From contig NZ_JAQGNX010000064.1 in NCBI RefSeq assembly GCF_028293835.1, positions 1-64,000 of the forward strand: a stretch of DNA of 64,000 nt. Direction: 5' to 3'. Shown piece after piece: positions 1-9,626 of the stretch. The number at the start of each line of letters is the position of its first letter. The stretch's first letter is position 1. This DNA comes from Pseudomonas sp. (GTDB lineage Bacteria; Pseudomonadota; Gammaproteobacteria; Pseudomonadales; Pseudomonadaceae). Below the pieces are notes generated by a model. The model saw only the letters and a program-made list of their open reading frames with translations, was not told the DNA's origin and did not search any database. The translations under genes and the position numbers were made by a program.

Positions 1-31
1 TATAGAACGCGATTTTTGGCAACTGGTCGGA

Positions 32-859
32 GTGGGATTTCAGACCGAACTCTTAGGGCGTTTACTCGGGGCGATGGGGTTGCTCGGCCTATGTTGGCAT
101 GCAACGTTAAAGGACGTTCGTAAAAGCGCCAAACAATACCCCATACGTTTCAACCGCCAGCGGCGTGAAGTCAGTTTCGTCGATGGCGATACTCACGAAG
201 TACTAATCGTTCCATGGGAAAGCGTTGTGGCCTGGGTATCCCAATCAGAAATGGTCACCCAGTACGGCGCCGTCCAGATGTTCACGTTCGGCATGGGGCT
301 TGAAGATGAAAAGAACGACACCGTGCAATTCGTTCTCGCCAGTAAACCGAGTCAGGCCCATGCCATCGGTACGTGGGAAGCCATTCGTTCGTACATGGAG
401 CACGGCATTCCCAAGGATCGGGCCGGTGGCGCCGTAGTGTGGATGATAGGCCGTGAGTTAACCGAAGATGAATTGCGCCCATATGAAGGCCTCCACACTT
501 GGGATGTTGAGCGGCGAATCAAAGAGGACTTGGGTAGCTTGCATATGGACATCACCGACGAGCGCATGGCCGAAATAGGCCTGGAACCCCGCACCCGCTG
601 GCCACTACGCTGGTGGTACGTTCGCCGGGTGTTAACCTTTTGGAAAATGCCCTACATGCTTGCCGAATGGGGCCATAAAGCGGGTTCGCCTGTACTGCCC
701 GAAGCGGTGCAGCTATGGTCACAACCTATCCCAACCGAACAATGGGCCAAACCCAGCGCCGCGCTGCAAAAAGCCACGCAGACCGTTCAAGACGCCATGC
801 GTAAAAAAAAGATGCCGTTTGTCCATGCCTGCGAGTTGCTGGTTACAGATGTTAAATAA
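32..859 (+). CDS. DUF6708-like hypothetical protein, probably 5'-truncated by the window edge
   Basis: 275-aa ORF; the frame stays open to the window start. Sequence resembles DUF6708 proteins (QYPIRFNRQRREVSFVDGDTHEVLIVPWESV...). Confidence 0.6.
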   Translation: MGFQTELLGRLLGAMGLLGLCWHATLKDVRKSAKQYPIRFNRQRREVSFVDGDTHEVLIVPWESVVAWVSQSEMVTQYGAVQMFTFGMGLEDEKNDTVQFVLASKPSQAHAIGTWEAIRSYMEHGIPKDRAGGAVVWMIGRELTEDELRPYEGLHTWDVERRIKEDLGSLHMDITDERMAEIGLEPRTRWPLRWWYVRRVLTFWKMPYMLAEWGHKAGSPVLPEAVQLWSQPIPTEQWAKPSAALQKATQTVQDAMRKKKMPFVHACELLVTDVK

Positions 860-994
860 AAAATTGCAGTCTCCCAATAATGCCGCGACGTTTCATCTCC
901 GGGATCGTTTGCCGAGGTCTATGGCAACAGTTATGGCGGTCACGGAAATGTCGGAACCGAAGGCTGCGATAGGCCGGTAGGCGGCGACTGAAAC

Positions 995-1660
995 CTAAAC
1001 CATCGCCGCCATGGCCACTGACGTCGCCGCCGTCCGGGTCTCAACCCCCAATTTGATGTAGATATGTTCTAAATGCTTATTCACCGTCCTGGGGCTAAGT
1101 TGCAAGATATCCGCAATGTCCTTGTTGGTTTTCCCACAAGAAACCCAGCGCAAGACTTCAATCTCCCGTTCGGTCAGTTTGAAGCGGGCGGACAATTTTT
1201 CGTTGGCCGGTTTGTTATCGAACCCTGTACTGGACAGCGATGGATTGCGCGCCGACTGCAGTATGCGAGCCGTGCGCAGGTGTGAGGCGACGCGGGCCAA
1301 TACTTCGTTGCATTCGATGGGTTTGGTCACGTAGTCGATGGCGCCGGCTTCGAAGCCTTTGACCACGTGTTCGCTGTCGGTTAATGCGGTCATGAACAGC
1401 ACCGGGATGGCGGCGGTGTCGGGCTGGGATTTAATCTGCCGACAGGTCTCGAAACCATCGAGTCCGGGCATCAGTGCATCGAGCAGTATCAAGTCCGGGC
1501 GGCGGCGCTGGATGCGGTTTAACGCGCTGATGCCGTCCAGCGCGACCAGCACCAGGTAGCCGGCGTCTTCCAACGCATCGGAGAGCAGCGCAAGGTTTTC
1601 CGGCGTGTCGTCGACAATGAGAATCACGCCCTTTTCAGCGTACGGAATCAGAGCGTTCAT
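995..1660 (-). CDS. Response regulator: REC domain plus LuxR/NarL-type HTH
   Basis: ILIVDDTPENLALLSDAL...DLILLDALMPGLDGFE receiver; LTEREIEVLRWVSCGKTNKDIADILQLSPRTVNKHLEHIYIKLGV HTH; overlaps the kinase gene by 26 nt. Confidence 0.92.
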   Translation of the reverse strand: MNALIPYAEKGVILIVDDTPENLALLSDALEDAGYLVLVALDGISALNRIQRRRPDLILLDALMPGLDGFETCRQIKSQPDTAAIPVLFMTALTDSEHVVKGFEAGAIDYVTKPIECNEVLARVASHLRTARILQSARNPSLSSTGFDNKPANEKLSARFKLTEREIEVLRWVSCGKTNKDIADILQLSPRTVNKHLEHIYIKLGVETRTAATSVAMAAMV

Positions 1661-4600
1661 TGAGCGCCTCCTTTAGCTTGAAACTGAGTTCATCCAGGCG
1701 AAACCCTTTGGCTAGGGCGCGCATGTCGGCTACGAAGCTGGCGCTGGTTATGCTGTGGCGCTCATTTCTGTCGAGTTTGGTTTGAATCCCGCGCACGTAA
1801 CCAAGGCCGCAGAGTTCATACAGCTCCTCAAGGTCCGCTCGGGGCGGCAATACCCATGGGGTTTTGCTCAGGGTTTCGATGCGCAGACGACGGACCCAAT
1901 GCAATTGCAGGTGGCGCTGAATCAGGTCCAATAGTTGCGGAAAATGCACCGGCTTGACCAGATAGTCGTTACAGATCGGCGGTGTGGGTTGCTCCTTGTC
2001 GTCGGTCAGCGGATTGGCGTTGGCCGAAATGACAATGATCGGCGCCAGCGACGCCGCGTTGCGACGAATCAAGCGGCTGGTCTCCCAGCCATCCATGTCC
2101 GGCATGGACAGGTCCATGAGGATCAAATCCGGGTGCAGTAATGAGACCTGACGAATCGCCTCCTGACCATTGGCCGCTTGCGCCACTTCGAAGCCCAAGG
2201 GCACCAACATGCCGCTGATGATGTTGCGGTGTTCGATGTGGTCGTCCACCACCAGAATCAAACGGCGGTGTCCTTCATAGGCAATGATGTCGTGATCGCT
2301 GTGCACCACGGCTTTTGGCACCCGCACCTCGGATAAAAACAGCTTCACTTGAAACTGCGTGCCTTTGCCTGGCTCGCTGGTAACGGACAATGCGCCGCCC
2401 ATCAATGCGGTCAACATTCGGGTGATGGTCAGGCCCAGGCCGACGCCGTTGTCCTGGCGCACCAGACCGCCGCGTTCGAAGGGTTGAAAGATCAGTTCGA
2501 TCTGCTCTGGCGGGATGCCGATGCCAGTGTCGATGATGTCGAAGATCACTGTCTCCCGGCGATAGCTGACCCGTAGGCTCACCTCGCCGCTGTCGGTGAA
2601 GTTCACTGCGTTGCCCAGCAGGTTGATGAGGATTTGCCGCACACGTTTCTCATCGCCGCGCACTACGCCTGGCATCCGCCCGATGACCTCAAGGCGAAAG
2701 CCCAGGCCCTTGCTGCGGGCGGTGGGTTCGAACATCCGCTCCAGGTCGTGAATGAACTCCTGAAAGAGAATTTCCGAAGGCTCCAGCCGTAGTTTGCCGG
2801 CCTCGATTTTGGCCACGTCCAACAAGCCATCGATGAGGGACAACAGGTGCGAACTGCTACGGCGGATGGTCGCCAATACGTCTTGTTGGGCGAAGGGGGT
2901 GGTCGCGTCCCGTTGCAGAATTTGCGTGAACCCCATGATGCTGTTTAGCGGGGTGCGAAGTTCGTGGGAGAGGCCGGTGACGTAGCGACTTTTCGCCGCG
3001 TTGGCGGCTTCCGAGGCCTCTTTGGCTTTTTGCAAGGCTTGGTCGGTTTTGTAGTGGGCGTCGATTTCCTGCATGAGCAAGGCGGTTTGGCGATCCGATT
3101 CTTCCAGCGCCACCCGGCGACTTTCCCGGGTCAATACCACCCACCATGCCAGGATAGCGGCGAATACGCACAGGGTGAAAAACGCCTTGATGAACGCCAC
3201 CCATAAGGTCTGGTGGACCGCTGGCGATTGCTGCAACAGGCCGTGGGATACTTGACTGAAAATCAGTGCCAGCGCCCCGGACAGCATCAATACCAACACG
3301 GTCAGCAGGCCAAGATAATGCGCCAGCCGTGAGTGCAAATACGTCTGCACCAACCGGGGGAAAAACCGGCTGACCACGTCTTCAAACTGCATCGACAACC
3401 GCGCCCGGGGTTTGCATTGGTCGGCGCAACGGGCGTCCAGCGAGCAACACAATGAACAGATCGGCGAGCCGTAGGCCGGACAATAAGCCATGTCCGGGGT
3501 CTCGAACGCGTTGCTGCACAAGCCGCAGGTCAGCGTGGCCTGCGGGCCTTGGGGGTAGAGCTGCAACGGATCGCTGCGCCGAGCGATGTAATAACGCCCC
3601 TTGGTAAGCCAGGCGATCAGCGGCGCAACGATCAGCGCGGTGATCAACGAGATCATCGGTGAGGCGGCTTCGGCAAGGTCGCCAAACACCCCAAAGTGCG
3701 CGAGCACCGACAACAGTGAGGCGAAAAACATCGCGCCGACCCCCACCGGGTTGATGTCGTACAGGTGCGCGCGTTTGAACTCGATGTAGCCCGGCGACAG
3801 GCCCAGCGGTTTATTGATCACCAGGTCGGCCACCAACGCGCCGATCCAGGCAATTGCCACATTGGCGTACAGCCCCAGTACTTGCTCGATGGCATCGAAG
3901 ACCCCCAGCTCCATCAACACCAGAGCGATGGCGACGTTGAAAACCAGCCACACCACCCGGCCGGGATGACTGTGAGTAACGCGGGCAAAGAAGTTTGACC
4001 ACGCCAATGACCCGGCATAGGCATTGGTCACGTTGATTTTCATTTGGGAAATGATCACGAACAGCATCATCGCGGTCAGCGCCCATTCCGGGGAGCTGAA
4101 CACGTATCGGAACGCCACCAGGTACATCTGCGTCGGTTCTACCGCGCGCTCGATGGGCACTTCGTGTTGCAGGGCGAGGAATGCCAGGAACGCACCGCCG
4201 AGGATTTTCAGGGCGCCGGGGATGATCCAGCCTGGACCGGCCATCAGCAACGCGGCCCACCAGCGGTTGCGATTGCGCCGGGTTTTTTCCGGGAGGAAGC
4301 GCAAGTAATCCACCTGCTCGCCAATTTGCGTCACTAACGACAAGGCCACGCTGAATCCTGCGCCAAAAAATAGCAGATTGAAGGTGCCGCCTTCACCTTC
4401 ACGCCCGGAGAAGCTGCCCAGTTGCATCAGTGCATCGGGGTTTTTCCAGATCACAAACAGGTAAGGCAGGACCAACAGCACCAGCCACAACGGCTGGGTC
4501 CACATCTGTAATCGACTGATCAGCGTGATGCCGTAGGCCGCCAATGGAATGACAATGATCGAGCACAGCACGTAGGCCAAGGCAATCGGGATGTGGAAAT

Positions 4601-5072
4601 ACAGCTCCAGGGCCAAAGCCATGATCGCTGCTTCCAGGGCAAAAAACAGGAAGGTGAAGCTGGCGTAGATCAGCGAGGTAATGGTCGAGCCGATGTAGCC
4701 GAAACCGGCGCCGCGGGTGAGTAAGTCCATGTCTACGCCATAGCGGGCGGCGTAGTAGCTAATGGGCAAGCCGGTGAAAAAAATCACCACGGCTGCGGCA
4801 AGGATCGCCCAAAAGGTATTGGTAAAGCCGTAACTCATGACCAGCGCGCCGCCGATGGCCTCCAGCGCAAGGAACGAAACCGCGCCAGCGGCGGTGTTGG
4901 CGATGCGAAATTCCGACCATTTTCGAAACGATTTCGGGGTGAAGCGCAGGGCGTAATCTTCCATCGTCTCGTCGGCGACCAGGCTGTTGTAGTCGCGGCG
5001 GACCTTGACGATACGTTGGGAACTGGAAGGGCGCACGAATGAGTTTCCTGAGGAGGAACAAGCGGAGCACAA
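1635..5072 (-). CDS. Hybrid sensor histidine kinase with N-terminal NCS1-type permease domain, Cys-rich linker, HisKA/HATPase and REC
   Basis: Multi-TM N-terminus resembling cytosine/purine/allantoin permeases (TPKSFRKWSEFRIANTAAGAVSFLALEAIGG...); H-box GLSHELRTPLNSIMGF; REC LILVVDDHIEHRN...DLILMDLSMPDMDGWE. Confidence 0.88.
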   Translation of the reverse strand: MCSACSSSGNSFVRPSSSQRIVKVRRDYNSLVADETMEDYALRFTPKSFRKWSEFRIANTAAGAVSFLALEAIGGALVMSYGFTNTFWAILAAAVVIFFTGLPISYYAARYGVDMDLLTRGAGFGYIGSTITSLIYASFTFLFFALEAAIMALALELYFHIPIALAYVLCSIIVIPLAAYGITLISRLQMWTQPLWLVLLVLPYLFVIWKNPDALMQLGSFSGREGEGGTFNLLFFGAGFSVALSLVTQIGEQVDYLRFLPEKTRRNRNRWWAALLMAGPGWIIPGALKILGGAFLAFLALQHEVPIERAVEPTQMYLVAFRYVFSSPEWALTAMMLFVIISQMKINVTNAYAGSLAWSNFFARVTHSHPGRVVWLVFNVAIALVLMELGVFDAIEQVLGLYANVAIAWIGALVADLVINKPLGLSPGYIEFKRAHLYDINPVGVGAMFFASLLSVLAHFGVFGDLAEAASPMISLITALIVAPLIAWLTKGRYYIARRSDPLQLYPQGPQATLTCGLCSNAFETPDMAYCPAYGSPICSLCCSLDARCADQCKPRARLSMQFEDVVSRFFPRLVQTYLHSRLAHYLGLLTVLVLMLSGALALIFSQVSHGLLQQSPAVHQTLWVAFIKAFFTLCVFAAILAWWVVLTRESRRVALEESDRQTALLMQEIDAHYKTDQALQKAKEASEAANAAKSRYVTGLSHELRTPLNSIMGFTQILQRDATTPFAQQDVLATIRRSSSHLLSLIDGLLDVAKIEAGKLRLEPSEILFQEFIHDLERMFEPTARSKGLGFRLEVIGRMPGVVRGDEKRVRQILINLLGNAVNFTDSGEVSLRVSYRRETVIFDIIDTGIGIPPEQIELIFQPFERGGLVRQDNGVGLGLTITRMLTALMGGALSVTSEPGKGTQFQVKLFLSEVRVPKAVVHSDHDIIAYEGHRRLILVVDDHIEHRNIISGMLVPLGFEVAQAANGQEAIRQVSLLHPDLILMDLSMPDMDGWETSRLIRRNAASLAPIIVISANANPLTDDKEQPTPPICNDYLVKPVHFPQLLDLIQRHLQLHWVRRLRIETLSKTPWVLPPRADLEELYELCGLGYVRGIQTKLDRNERHSITSASFVADMRALAKGFRLDELSFKLKEALNERSDSVR

Positions 5073-5198
5073 GGTTTCAACAGCAACTTAGCAACTTCCA
5101 TGCCGGTCAACCGGCTGGGTCAGGCCTGTTACGCGCTCGCGAATCAAGGATCGGCTGGGTGACGCCTGCGCCAGCATGCGCCGCGGCGCGCTTTTTGG

Positions 5199-5220
5199 CC
5201 CTACGTCAAATGACGTAGGG
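5199..5220. promoter_or_regulatory. Perfect 22-bp inverted repeat CCCTACGTCA-AA-TGACGTAGGG, candidate response-regulator operator
   Basis: Read directly; lies between the divergent kinase gene and urtA. An extra TACGTCA half-site at 5224-5230 is 22 bp downstream of the first. Confidence 0.6.
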
Positions 5221-5336
5221 CGGTACGTCAAGCTGCGTATATTCCCTTTGCGCCGTCCCGCTCATGCTTGTTTCAACCTCGCTGCACCGTCTTTTCAGAC
5301 GTGTTTGTAGCGAATCATAAGCACAGGAGCGGGAAC

Positions 5337-6581
5337 ATGGATTCACGACTGACAGGCGCGAAACGCTTTCTTCCTCGCCGATTGGCATTGGGCGCCGCTG
5401 CGCTCTCGCTGATTGCGGCTGGGGTGTTCAGCCAAGGGGTGATGGCCGATGACGCCAACACCACCGGGCTGGCGGTGACCCCGACGGAAGTGACAGTCGG
5501 TCAGTTGCACTCGGCAACCGGCACCATGGCTATTTCAGAAACCGGTTCGATCCAGGCCGAGCGTCTGGCAATTGACCAGATCAACGCCTCGGGCGGCATC
5601 CTCGGTCGGCAAATCAAGGTGGTTCAGGAAGACGGCGCATCCGATTGGCCCACCTTCGCGGAAAAAGCCAAGAAGCTCCTGGTGGGCGACAAGGTCGCCG
5701 CGGTATTCGGTTGCTGGACGTCCGCGTCGCGCAAAGCGGTGTTGCCGGTGTTCGAGAAAGAAAACGGCCTGCTTTACTACCCGACCTTTTACGAAGGGCT
5801 GGAGCAGTCGAAAAACGTGATTTACACCGGCCAGGAAGCGACGCAGCAAATCCTCGCCAGCCTGGACTGGATTGCTAAAACCAAAGGCGCCAAGACGTTT
5901 TACTTGATCGGTTCGGACTACATCTGGCCGCGCACCTCGATGAAGATCGCCCGTAAACACATCGAAAACGTCCTGCACGGCACCGTGGTTGGCGAAGATT
6001 ACTACCCGCTGGGCAACACCCAATTCGGTTCGCTGATCAATAAAGTCAAACTGAAAAAGCCTGACGTGGTATTCGCCGCAGTGGTCGGTGGTTCAAACGT
6101 GGCGTTCTACAAGCAACTCAAAGCGGCCGGTGTGGATTCCACCAAGCAAACCCTGCTGACGTTGTCGGTGACCGAGGATGAATTGGTCGGTATCGGCGGC
6201 GAAAACATGGCGGGTTTCTACGCTTCCATGAAGTACTTCCAGAGCCTCGACAACCCGGCCAACAAAGCGTTCGTCGCGGCGTTCAAAGCCAAATACGGCA
6301 AGGATTCGGTCATGGGTGACGTGACCCAGGCTGCTTACCTCGGCCCATGGTTGTGGAAAGCCGCCGTGGAAAAAGCCGGTAGCTTCGACGTCGACAAAGT
6401 CGTCGCGGCATCGCCTGGCATCGAACTGACCAATGCCCCGGAAGGCTACGTGAAAGTTCACGAAAACCACCACCTGTGGAGCAAGTCACGCATCGGCGAA
6501 GTCCAGCCTGACGGCCAGTTCAAAGTGATCTACGAGTCCGGCCTGATTGAGCCGAACCCGTTTCCTAAAGGCTATCAGTAA
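5337..6581 (+). CDS. urtA: Urea/amide ABC transporter substrate-binding protein (UrtA/FmdD family)
   Basis: Signal peptide then VTVGQLHSATGTMAISETGSIQAERLAIDQINASGGILGR; start chosen at ATG 5337 after AGGAGCGGGAAC. Confidence 0.92.
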   Translation: MDSRLTGAKRFLPRRLALGAAALSLIAAGVFSQGVMADDANTTGLAVTPTEVTVGQLHSATGTMAISETGSIQAERLAIDQINASGGILGRQIKVVQEDGASDWPTFAEKAKKLLVGDKVAAVFGCWTSASRKAVLPVFEKENGLLYYPTFYEGLEQSKNVIYTGQEATQQILASLDWIAKTKGAKTFYLIGSDYIWPRTSMKIARKHIENVLHGTVVGEDYYPLGNTQFGSLINKVKLKKPDVVFAAVVGGSNVAFYKQLKAAGVDSTKQTLLTLSVTEDELVGIGGENMAGFYASMKYFQSLDNPANKAFVAAFKAKYGKDSVMGDVTQAAYLGPWLWKAAVEKAGSFDVDKVVAASPGIELTNAPEGYVKVHENHHLWSKSRIGEVQPDGQFKVIYESGLIEPNPFPKGYQ

Positions 6582-6638
6582 CAGTTGAAGCGACCGCGGC
6601 CTCTTTGACGTCGCGCTGTCGTGCCTCAAACGCAAAAC

Positions 6639-6718
6639 CTGTAGGAGCCAACGTGTTGGCGAGGGGCTTGACGCGTTCAGTCTGGTAAGACGCCTCGCCA
6701 AAACGTTGGCCGCTACAG
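6639..6718. repeat. REPIN-like inverted repeat (GTAGGAGCCAACGTGTTGGCGAG...CTCGCCAAAACGTTGGCCGCTACAG)
   Basis: Inverted arms; same family at 10336-10413, 11691-11768, 32424-32499 and 54206-54233. Confidence 0.8.
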
Positions 6719-6754
6719 GTGGTTTGCATCAACCTTCACCTGGAGACCATCAAC

Positions 6755-7672
6755 ATGGAATGGCTATCGGAATTTGGTGCCATCGCGGCGATGCAGGGGT
6801 TCAACGGCCTTTCCGTGTTCTGCGTGCTGTTGCTGATGGCCCTGGGGCTGGCGATTATTTTCGGCCAGATGGGGGTGATCAATATGGCCCACGGTGAGTT
6901 TCTCACCATCGGCGCCTACACCACGTACGTCATGTCCAGTCTCACCACGCACTACCTGCCTTCAATGCAGCCTTACTACTTTTTCTTCGCCATCGCGCTG
7001 TCGTTCGTGGTGGCCGGTGCCATTGGTTGGCTGGTCGAGGCGGTGATGATCAGCCGCTTATACCACCGTCCGCTGGACACATTGCTCGCGACCTGGGGTC
7101 TGTCGTTGGTGATGCAACAAGCCTTCCGCTCGATCTTCGGCGCCCGGGAAGTCAGTGCGACGCCGCCGGAATGGCTGATGGGTGCGGTCAACGTCACCGA
7201 CACCATCGAAATTCCACGCAACGGCCTGTTCGTCATGGCCGTGACCATTCTCCTGACCGCGACCATTTTCTGGATGCTGTACCGCACCCGCTGGGGCCTG
7301 CAAGTTCGGGCCACGGTGCAAAACCGCATGATGAGCCGTGCCGTTGGCATTAACACCCGCAAGGTCGACCGCATGACTTTTGCCTTGGGTTGTGGCGTGG
7401 CCGGCGTTGCCGGTGCGGCGTTTACCACCATTGGCTCGACGGGGCCCACCGCTGGCTCGCTGTACATCGTCGACACGTTTTTAGTGGTGGTATTCGGCGG
7501 CGCGCAGAGCCTGTTCGGCACCATCGCTTCAGCGTTCGCCATCGCCCAGACACAGTCGATCTCCGAGTTTTTCATGAGCGGTTCGATGGCCAAGGTCCTG
7601 ACGTTGTCGGCGGTGATCCTGATTCTGATGATGCGCCCGCAAGGCCTGTTTTCCAGCAAAGTCCGCAAGTAG
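6755..7672 (+). CDS. urtB: Urea/amide ABC transporter permease UrtB
   Basis: LivH-type permease (LGLAIIFGQMGVINMAHGEFLTIGAYTTYV); internal ATG 6755 preferred. Confidence 0.92.
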   Translation: MEWLSEFGAIAAMQGFNGLSVFCVLLLMALGLAIIFGQMGVINMAHGEFLTIGAYTTYVMSSLTTHYLPSMQPYYFFFAIALSFVVAGAIGWLVEAVMISRLYHRPLDTLLATWGLSLVMQQAFRSIFGAREVSATPPEWLMGAVNVTDTIEIPRNGLFVMAVTILLTATIFWMLYRTRWGLQVRATVQNRMMSRAVGINTRKVDRMTFALGCGVAGVAGAAFTTIGSTGPTAGSLYIVDTFLVVVFGGAQSLFGTIASAFAIAQTQSISEFFMSGSMAKVLTLSAVILILMMRPQGLFSSKVRK

Positions 7673-7682
7673 AGGCAGCCAG

Positions 7683-8861
7683 ATGAAAGCGTTAAATAAC
7701 ATACTGGGCGGCAAGCAAGGGGTCATCGGCCTGCTGGTGCTTGCGCTGCTGATCCTGGTGGTATTCCCGTTGACCCTCGATGCCTTCCGTTTGGGCATGG
7801 TCGGCAAATACCTGACCTATGCGTTCGTCGCGGTTGGCCTGGTGTTGTGCTGGGGCTACGGCGGCATTCTCAGCCTGGGGCAGGGCGTGTTCTTTGGCCT
7901 TGGCGGCTATTGCATGGCGATGTTCCTCAAGCTCGAAGCCTCGGACCCCATCAGTACCAAAATCCAGTCGACGCCCGGTATTCCGGACTTTATGGACTGG
8001 AACCAGATCACTGAACTGCCGTGGCTGTGGGTGCCGTTTCACAGCTTCAGCTTCACCCTGATCGCAGTGGTTGTGCTACCGGTGCTGTTGGCGCTGATCA
8101 TTGGGTTGGCGATGTTCAAACGCCGTGTTGGCGATGTGTATTTCTCCATCGTCACCCAAGCCATCGCGCTGATACTGACGGTGCTGATCATTGGTCAACA
8201 AGGGCTGACCGGAGGCATCAACGGCATCACCGACCTGAAAACCCTGCTCGGCTGGGACATCCGCACCGATGGCGCCAAGCTGGCGTTGTACTTCATCAAT
8301 GCCGGGCTACTGTTCGGCTGCATCCTGATCGGCAAGTTCATCCTGGCCTCCAAGCTCGGCCGACTGCTGATGGCCATGCGCGACAAAGAAGAGCGGGTGC
8401 GGTTTTCCGGCTACGACGTCGCCAGTTTCAAAATCTTCGTGTATTGCGTGGCAGCGGCGTTTTCGGCCATCGGTGGTGCAATGTTCGCGTTGCAAGTGGG
8501 CTTTATGTCGCCGTCCTTCGTGGGCATCGTGCCCTCCATCGAGATGGTGATTTTCGCTGCAGTCGGCGGGCGCATGTCGCTGCTGGGTGCGGTGTACGGC
8601 TCGCTGCTGGTGAACTACGGCAAGACCTACTTTTCCGAGTCCTTTCCGGAGTTGTGGCTGTACTTGATGGGCGGATTGTTCATCGCCGTGGTCATGTATT
8701 TCCCAGACGGCCTCGCCGGTTTGTGGGAAAGCCACGGACGCGCTCGTTTAGACAAACTCCTCGGCAAACCTGCACCAGTCATCACCGCACCCGCCAAAGC
8801 CAAGGCCGTCGAAGCGCCTGCCGTCGTGCCTGTTGCTGAATCCCTGGAGACACAACCATGA
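7683..8861 (+). CDS. urtC: Urea/amide ABC transporter permease UrtC
   Basis: LivM-type permease (LCWGYGGILSLGQGVFFGLGGYCMAMFLKLE); operon position. Confidence 0.92.
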   Translation: MKALNNILGGKQGVIGLLVLALLILVVFPLTLDAFRLGMVGKYLTYAFVAVGLVLCWGYGGILSLGQGVFFGLGGYCMAMFLKLEASDPISTKIQSTPGIPDFMDWNQITELPWLWVPFHSFSFTLIAVVVLPVLLALIIGLAMFKRRVGDVYFSIVTQAIALILTVLIIGQQGLTGGINGITDLKTLLGWDIRTDGAKLALYFINAGLLFGCILIGKFILASKLGRLLMAMRDKEERVRFSGYDVASFKIFVYCVAAAFSAIGGAMFALQVGFMSPSFVGIVPSIEMVIFAAVGGRMSLLGAVYGSLLVNYGKTYFSESFPELWLYLMGGLFIAVVMYFPDGLAGLWESHGRARLDKLLGKPAPVITAPAKAKAVEAPAVVPVAESLETQP

Positions 8862-9616
8862 CCGCCGTAGGCTTCCAAATGCCCAAACCGGTGTTAGCCA
8901 TAGAAGGCCTTACCGTGTCGTTCGACGGTTTCAAGGCAGTGGATGACCTCAACCTGTACATCGACCGCAATGAGGTGCGGGTGGTGATCGGGCCAAACGG
9001 TGCGGGAAAAACCACGGTGCTCGACCTGATCTGCGGCAAGACCCGCGCAACCAGCGGCAGCATTCAGTTCAACAACCGCGAACTGACCAAAATGCACGAG
9101 TACGACATTGTCCGCGCCGGGGTCGGCCGCAAGTTTCAGACCCCGTCGATCTACGACAACTTGTCGGTGTTCGAGAATCTGGAAATGTCCTTCCCCAAGG
9201 GCCGCAGCGTGCTGGGCGCACTGTTCTTCAAACGCACCGCCGAGGTGGTTGACCGAGTGCGGGAGGTGGCGGGTGACATTTTCCTCGGCGAGCTTCTGGA
9301 ACAGCAAGCCGGGCTGTTATCCCACGGCCAAAAGCAGTGGCTAGAGATCGGCATGCTGCTGATGCAAGACCCCGAATTGTTGATGCTCGATGAGCCGGTG
9401 GCGGGCATGAGCGTGAGCGAACGTGCGCAAACGGCAGACTTGCTCAAGCGCATCAGTCAAGGCCGCTCGGTGTTGGTGATCGAACATGACATGGAATTTG
9501 TGAAAAGCATCGCCCACAAAGTCACGGTTTTGCACCAGGGCAAAGTATTGGCCGAAGGCAGCATGGAATCAGTGCAGAACAACCCAAAAGTCATTGAAGT
9601 CTATCTGGGCCACTAA
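8858..9616 (+). CDS. urtD: Urea/amide ABC transporter ATPase UrtD
   Basis: Walker A GPNGAGKTT, LSHGQKQWLEIGMLL signature, Walker B LLMLDEP; overlaps urtC by 4 nt. Confidence 0.92.
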   Translation: MTAVGFQMPKPVLAIEGLTVSFDGFKAVDDLNLYIDRNEVRVVIGPNGAGKTTVLDLICGKTRATSGSIQFNNRELTKMHEYDIVRAGVGRKFQTPSIYDNLSVFENLEMSFPKGRSVLGALFFKRTAEVVDRVREVAGDIFLGELLEQQAGLLSHGQKQWLEIGMLLMQDPELLMLDEPVAGMSVSERAQTADLLKRISQGRSVLVIEHDMEFVKSIAHKVTVLHQGKVLAEGSMESVQNNPKVIEVYLGH

Positions 9617-9626
9617 GGAGCGCAGC

